This document shows, piece after piece, positions 20,167-24,170 of a stretch of DNA of 24,170 nucleotides. Each line of letters begins with the position of its first letter. The stretch's first letter is position 1. The position numbers were made by a program, and so were the translations under genes. The notes under the pieces were generated by a model, which searched no databases, was not told the DNA's origin, and was given only the letters and a program-made list of their open reading frames with translations. This DNA is from Lachnospiraceae bacterium. GTDB taxonomy: Bacteria; Bacillota; Clostridia; Lachnospirales; Lachnospiraceae. The stretch is from positions 1 through 24,170 of the forward strand of contig VSNR01000050.1 in NCBI GenBank assembly GCA_009774345.1, read 5' to 3'.

Positions 20167-21124
20167 ATGGCGAATGAAGAGAACACAATCAAAGCCTTAG
20201 GAGAACAGATGTCCAAGACAGAAACGGCGAGCATTGAGGAAGCGTATATAGACAGGTTAAAGAAAAGGATGTTGTTATACTGGCACATTATTATGTGGAT
20301 GGCGAAGTGCAGCGGATAGCAGACTATGTGGGAGATTCCTACTATTTGAGCAAGGCAGCCACGAAGGTTCCGCAGGGCACTATTTTATTTTTTCCTTTAT
20401 GGGAAAGACAGAAAAAATCCTTAACCCGCAAAAAAGAGTGGTTATGGCAGATGACAGTGCGGATTGTCCGATGGCGCATATGATTGATCTTGAGAAAATC
20501 AGTGAGGTGCGGCATGCCTATAGGGATGTGACAGCCGTCTGCTATGTCAATTCAATCGCAGAGATCAAAGCTGCTTCTGACATCTATGTCACTTCTTTCA
20601 ACGCATTGCGTGTGGTCAAAAATTTACCGGAAAAAAATATATTTTTCATACCCGATAATAATTTTGGAAAATATGTGGCATCACTGCTTCCCGAAAAGAA
20701 TTTTATATTTCATGACGGCTTCTGCCATGTCCATAAAAGTATTACAAAAGAGAACGTTCTGAGGGCAAAGCAGGCGCACCCCGACGCTTTGGTACTAACC
20801 CATCCGGAGTGTACAGGGGATGTGATAGAGCTATCGGATTTTGTCGGGAGCACTTCAGAGATTATTCAGTATGTGTGTGGCAGCAGTCGGGAGAAATTTA
20901 TTATCTGTACGGAAATGGGAATTTTCTTTGAATTGCAGGAAAAAAATCCCGGCAGGAAATTTTATTCCGCAGGACACAGGCAGTTTTGCCCCAATATGAA
21001 GAAAGTCACGATAGACAAGGTGGTTCGGGCATTGGAAAACCCATCTGGTTTTATAGAGCTGCCGGAGGATATCCGCCAGGCAGCAGCAAAGCCGTTGCGG
21101 AGGATGCTTGAGATAGGAGGATAA
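20167..21124 (+). pseudogene. nadA: Quinolinate synthase NadA, broken by two frameshifts
   Basis: AGGAGG leads to ATG 20167. The frame reads MANEENTIKALGEQMSK, then EAYIDRLKK. A one-base loss in an A-run near 20266-20270 shifts to the NadA core (DVVILAHYYVDGEVQRIADY, then VGDSYYLSKAATKV). A second shift near 20390 fits a 7-base loss that also removed the first [4Fe-4S] cysteine of the expected FCGVSFMG. The rest is in one frame (MGKTEKILNP; CPMAHM; FIPDNNFGKYVAS; GFCHVHKSI; HPEC; FCPNMK). NadA makes quinolinate for NAD and needs its cluster, so this copy should be inactive. The first ~15 codons resemble the encapsulin N-terminus. Confidence 0.85.
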
Positions 21125-21341
21125 GGAAATCAGCCGCTGGGAACGTTTTCACACATTCCGTTTGAAATCTCCACCATAATCTTATATACTCAATCCATCA
21201 AACACAATCATGTGTTGGAAACAAATAACAGAGGTATAAGTTTGAAACAAAGAAGTAGAGGTTACCCAAGAACGATAGAGCATAGGAAATAAACCATCGT
21301 AAAAGGTGGATTTGAAAAGTAAATATAGACACAACACCTAA

Positions 21342-22601
21342 TCAGGAAACAGGAACTCCATCATCTTTGATGATATATCCTCGTTGCTTAAGCAGATTAA
21401 GTGCCTGTGAAGTAGTCAAGACTTTTGATTCGTTCACAGGACGTTGTTCAAGAAAGCCTTCTGGTGTATAGGGTTTTAAATCTGTAAGTATGTGCCAGAT
21501 AGCGGTCAGGAGCATACGACAGATGGCAATGACAGCTTTCTTGTGACCACGCCGTGCTTTTATACGCCGGTAGCGGTTAGTAATTTCAGGATGTTTCCTG
21601 GATTTGATTAAAGCATTTGCAACTTGCACCAAAACTGGTTTAAAATAAGAACCAGCACGGGAAATCCTAGTGGATTTGATTTTGCGGTTGCTTTGGTCAT
21701 TACGGGGACAACATCCAGCCCATGAGACGAGGTTTTTAGCTGTGGGGAAGACAGACATATCACCTCCGATTTCAGAGAGCACCTGAATGGCAGTGATTGG
21801 GTTCTTATCGAATCCCGGTACGGTTCGGATAAGAGTAAGGGCCTCTTCGTATTTATCACTGAGACGAAAGATTTCCCGTTCTACTTCTGCTTTGTGCATT
21901 TCTAATTCATCGATGTGGTTAAGGCACTGCCTGAGTTTCACAGCCTGTTCTGCAGAGATTGCACCATCAACAGCGGCCTGTATTTCTTCGATTGGAGTTT
22001 TACATCTGACATCAACAAAAGGCGCCACATCAAAGGTTTCCCCGGGGTGTTGTAAAATCTGTTCTGTAATAGAACGGGAAGATTTGCCAAATACATCAGA
22101 AAAGACATCATCCAGTTTTAAGTTGGATACGGTAAGGCAGTTTTGGGCACGATTTTTTTCGCCGGTAATCATACAGGTGAGTTTATACCGGTATCTTACC
22201 AAATCCCTTAATTCACAGATGTCTGTGGGTGGAATAAAGGAAGGTTTCACCATTCCGCACATGTATAAGTCGCAAATCTATTTTGCATCCTTACAGTCTG
22301 TCTTATTGCCTTTTTGAGGCTTGGTATATTTGGGATGGGATAGAGTAACCCAGATGTTATTCTTCTCTAAAATATTAAAAACAGGGATCCAGTACTTGCC
22401 AGTTGATTCCATACAGACATCGGTACAGTCATATTTTGCAAGCCAGTCACACAACTCCTGCAAACCTTTGGAAAAGGAAGAAAAGCGAGCCTGCTTATAC
22501 TCTGTACGGCTGTGAGAATCAGTAATACCGATACAGGCAAAGATCCATGTTTTGTGGACATCAAGTCCACAGCAGTTGTTTTTTAGAATTTTAAAAGACA
22601 C
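21342..22601 (-). mobile_element. IS110-family transposase with an in-frame amber stop
   Basis: On the minus strand, GTG at 22601 follows AGGAGG at good spacing and the frame runs to 21342. The N-terminal DEDD RuvC-like domain has GLDVHK, MESTGKYW and DCKDA. The C-terminal Transposase_20 domain has VPGFDKNPITAIQVLSEIGG, LVSWAGCCPRNDQS and SRISRAGS-like residues including TRISRAGSYFKP. A TAG at 22280-22278 replaces what is usually Trp in KDAxWICDLY; TGG to TAG would explain it. Otherwise the about 420-residue enzyme is complete. IS110 enzymes act with a structured bridge RNA from the element's flank. The element ends cannot be set from one copy because the family lacks long terminal repeats. 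Confidence 0.85.
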
Positions 22602-22800
22602 AAAATAACCTCCTGATGATTTATTGGTATAAAACTGACAGTGACTGGTCATCCGGCAAAATCGAGTCGACTTTGGAAGAGATAAGTTTACGGGCTACGG
22701 TAATGCGCCAATCATTGATGCCTTAACGGATGACCGACGACATATAGTTATGCGGGGTCGCCGCTATACAGCCCCGCCACTCACCTCCACGTGTTCTGTA
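22602..22800 (-). ncRNA. Candidate IS110 bridge RNA region
   Basis: The non-coding stretch upstream of the transposase start is where IS110-group elements encode the bridge RNA. GGTCATCCG at 22647-22655 pairs perfectly with CGGATGACC at 22727-22735 and encloses ~71 bases. A second hairpin, GCGGGG/CCCCGC, lies near 22757-22784. Exact ends, loops and guide pairings cannot be set here. Confidence 0.35.
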
Positions 22801-23000
22801 GTGTGTCAGTCTTATAAGAAGATAATAACAGAAGGAAGATAAATTAGGAAAGTGAAAGTTATCCAACACGTTTCATGACGCATTGGTGCCTTTCGCAGAA
22901 AGGCGGATTATAAATATGATACTTGTGAGTTAAAAGTTTGTACCACTAAGAAGCCAGAAAATCCCAAGGTTTGCGGTGACAAGGAAGTAATTTTGATTAG

Positions 23001-23040
23001 GCGGTATAGCCCCGATTACAAGGGCTGTACCGTCTTTTCT
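23001..23040 (+). terminator. Hairpin with 12-bp stem followed by T-rich run
   Basis: Positions 23001-23012 pair with 23022-23033 (two G-U pairs) around a nine-base loop, followed by a T-rich tail (CTTTTCTT). It reads as a plus-strand terminator, yet no plus-strand gene lies just upstream. The 22800-23000 stretch before it holds no gene; GCCTTTC/GAAAGGC near 22888-22904 is the only other structure seen. Confidence 0.55.
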
Positions 23041-23041
23041 T

Positions 23042-23073
23042 GCGCTCAACGAGCGCATATTTTTTATGCGCCT
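23042..23073. other. Overlapping palindromes at the 3' end of the recombinase gene
   Basis: GCGCTC-AAC-GAGCGC at 23042-23056 overlaps GCGCATA-TTTTT-TATGCGC at 23053-23071, which spans the recombinase stop codon. The pair could be a terminator or part of an attachment-site region, because large serine recombinase genes often lie at an element end. Not resolved. Confidence 0.4.
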
Positions 23074-24170
23074 TGCCGTTTCGGTTGCGTGACAGAAAGA
23101 AAATTGAGTTCACCTACAAAGTTGAAAACAATATCCACTTTCTGTACCCGTTTCCCGTCCACTTTTTCCGGCGCATGGACTATGATTTTCTTGATAAATT
23201 CATTGACGATTGCGGGGGTAAGTTCCTTTATCCCCACATATTTGCGGATAATCGCGGCGAAGCTGTCAAAGTCGCTTTTGTTCTGTTCGTAGGTATCGAC
23301 TTCCTGCTGGTCTGCCTTGACCTTTTCTTCCAGTTCCCGCTGTTCCGCTTCATACTCTGCGGACAGCTTCAAAAACCTGTCGTGACTGATTGCGCCGCTT
23401 ATATCGTCCTCATAAATCCGCTTGAAGATACGGTCAAGTTCCGCTATACGCTTCCTCGCCTGTCCGACTTCACGCTTCCTGCGTTTCATTTCCTTTTCCG
23501 TTTCAGCGGAGCGTTGCTGATACATCATTTCATGGAAAGCCATGATGTCATCAAAGAAAAGGGCGGTCACGTCAAATATCCTGCTCCATACTATCTGCTT
23601 CAACACTTCCTCGCGGATAAAGTGAGCCGTACAGCTTCCCGTATTGCTCTTGTACTTTGCACAGCGGTAATGGTCTTGTGAGCCGTTAAAACTTTTACAA
23701 GTAGCGAAGTGTAATTTACTCCCGCAATCCGCACAATATACCAAGCCGGAAAACAATCCCTGTCTATCCGCTTTTGTGGGGCGGCGTTTGTTCGCTCTTA
23801 GTTCCTGTATCCGTTCAAAAACAGCGTCCTCTACAATCGCTTCATGAGTATTATAGAAAATTGCCTGCTGTTCTTTTGTGGTTGGAATCCGCTTCTTTAA
23901 TTTGTGGGATTTGGAATAGCTTTTGAAATTTACGGTATGTCCGCAATAGTCCATACGTTCCAAAATGCCGACAATCGTGCTGTCTTTCCAGTTGTACGGA
24001 TTTTCGGGAAGTGCTTTCCCCTTTTTCTCGGCATAGTAGGCTTTGGCAGTCGGTACTTTATCTTCCTTGAGGATTTTTGCTATCTGCATAGGACCTTTCC
24101 CACCGATACATAAATCAAAAATGCGTTTCACCACAGCGGCGGCTTCCTCGTCTACAATCCATTGCTTTTT
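23064..24170 (-). CDS. Large serine recombinase, C-terminal part (start outside window)
   Basis: The frame is open to the window edge, so the N-terminal resolvase catalytic domain is not visible. The 368 residues seen comprise a Recombinase domain (IAKILKEDKVPTAKAYYAEK; STIVGILERMDYCGHTVNFK), a zinc ribbon (CADCGSKLHF then YRCAKY with a later Cys), and a long coiled coil (~residues 200-300 of the visible part). The end matches recombinases of clostridial conjugative or mobilisable elements. Such enzymes integrate and excise elements without tRNA targets. The adjacent IS110 and broken nadA fit a mobile-element junction. No other element genes lie inside the window. Confidence 0.9.
   Translation of the reverse strand, partial: KKQWIVDEEAAAVVKRIFDLCIGGKGPMQIAKILKEDKVPTAKAYYAEKKGKALPENPYNWKDSTIVGILERMDYCGHTVNFKSYSKSHKLKKRIPTTKEQQAIFYNTHEAIVEDAVFERIQELRANKRRPTKADRQGLFSGLVYCADCGSKLHFATCKSFNGSQDHYRCAKYKSNTGSCTAHFIREEVLKQIVWSRIFDVTALFFDDIMAFHEMMYQQRSAETEKEMKRRKREVGQARKRIAELDRIFKRIYEDDISGAISHDRFLKLSAEYEAEQRELEEKVKADQQEVDTYEQNKSDFDSFAAIIRKYVGIKELTPAIVNEFIKKIIVHAPEKVDGKRVQKVDIVFNFVGELNFLSVTQPKRQGA

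Overview
The window looks like a chromosomal segment of an anaerobic, low-to-mid GC Firmicute, most likely a Lachnospiraceae-type Clostridia. The grounds are strong AGGAGG ribosome sites, agr-type LytTR/GHKL regulators, Rrf2 regulators, the PdxST route to pyridoxal phosphate, and a large serine recombinase. The species cannot be named from this sequence.

Layout. (1) 1-2390 is a gene graveyard. It holds an XRE regulator with an in-frame TAG, a LytTR response regulator that lost most of its receiver domain, and an AgrC-like kinase cut off after the H-box. These are followed by three end fragments: the tails of a PatB/MalY-type C-S lyase, of PdxT and of cysteine synthase CysK. (2) 2436-8663 is a sulfur amino acid uptake module. 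A divergent Rrf2 regulator faces an operator/promoter, a Cys-rich leader peptide and an intrinsic terminator. These precede one lipoprotein that fuses two different binding proteins (CjaA-like and MetQ-like), then a MetN/MetI-type importer and a two-permease polar amino acid importer. (3) 8706-17615 is a sulfur-handling operon: DUF2292/YezD protein, a MoaD-MoeB-rhodanese fusion, a family 2A encapsulin (SrpI-like shell), a cysteine desulfurase with a ~130-residue N-terminal cargo extension, serine acetyltransferase, a PLP sulfhydrylase, TusA, thioredoxin (CIPC), a ThiS-like carrier ending GGGC, a ThiF-like E1 and a JAMM protease. (4) 17703-19857 has a second Rrf2 regulator, a patB tail, and intact pdxS-pdxT. 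(5) 19858-24170 has hairpins, a tRNA-Cys-like gene with odd features, a frameshifted nadA, an IS110-family element with an amber stop, and the C-terminal part of a large serine recombinase running off the window end.

How it may work together (inference). Cysteine/cystine and methionine are imported. The encapsulated desulfurase strips sulfur from cysteine, and the shell may store or buffer it. TusA, thioredoxin and the rhodanese domain pass sulfane sulfur to a carrier that the E1 adenylates. The resulting thiocarboxylate is used by the PLP sulfhydrylase on O-acetylserine (made by the serine acetyltransferase) or O-acetylhomoserine, and the JAMM protease frees the amino acid. PdxST supplies PLP for the desulfurase and sulfhydrylase. 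The individual families are known. The combination of an encapsulin sulfur compartment with a complete protein-thiocarboxylate assimilation set in one run of genes, preceded by a fused dual-receptor importer under a Cys-codon leader, is the system most worth following up.
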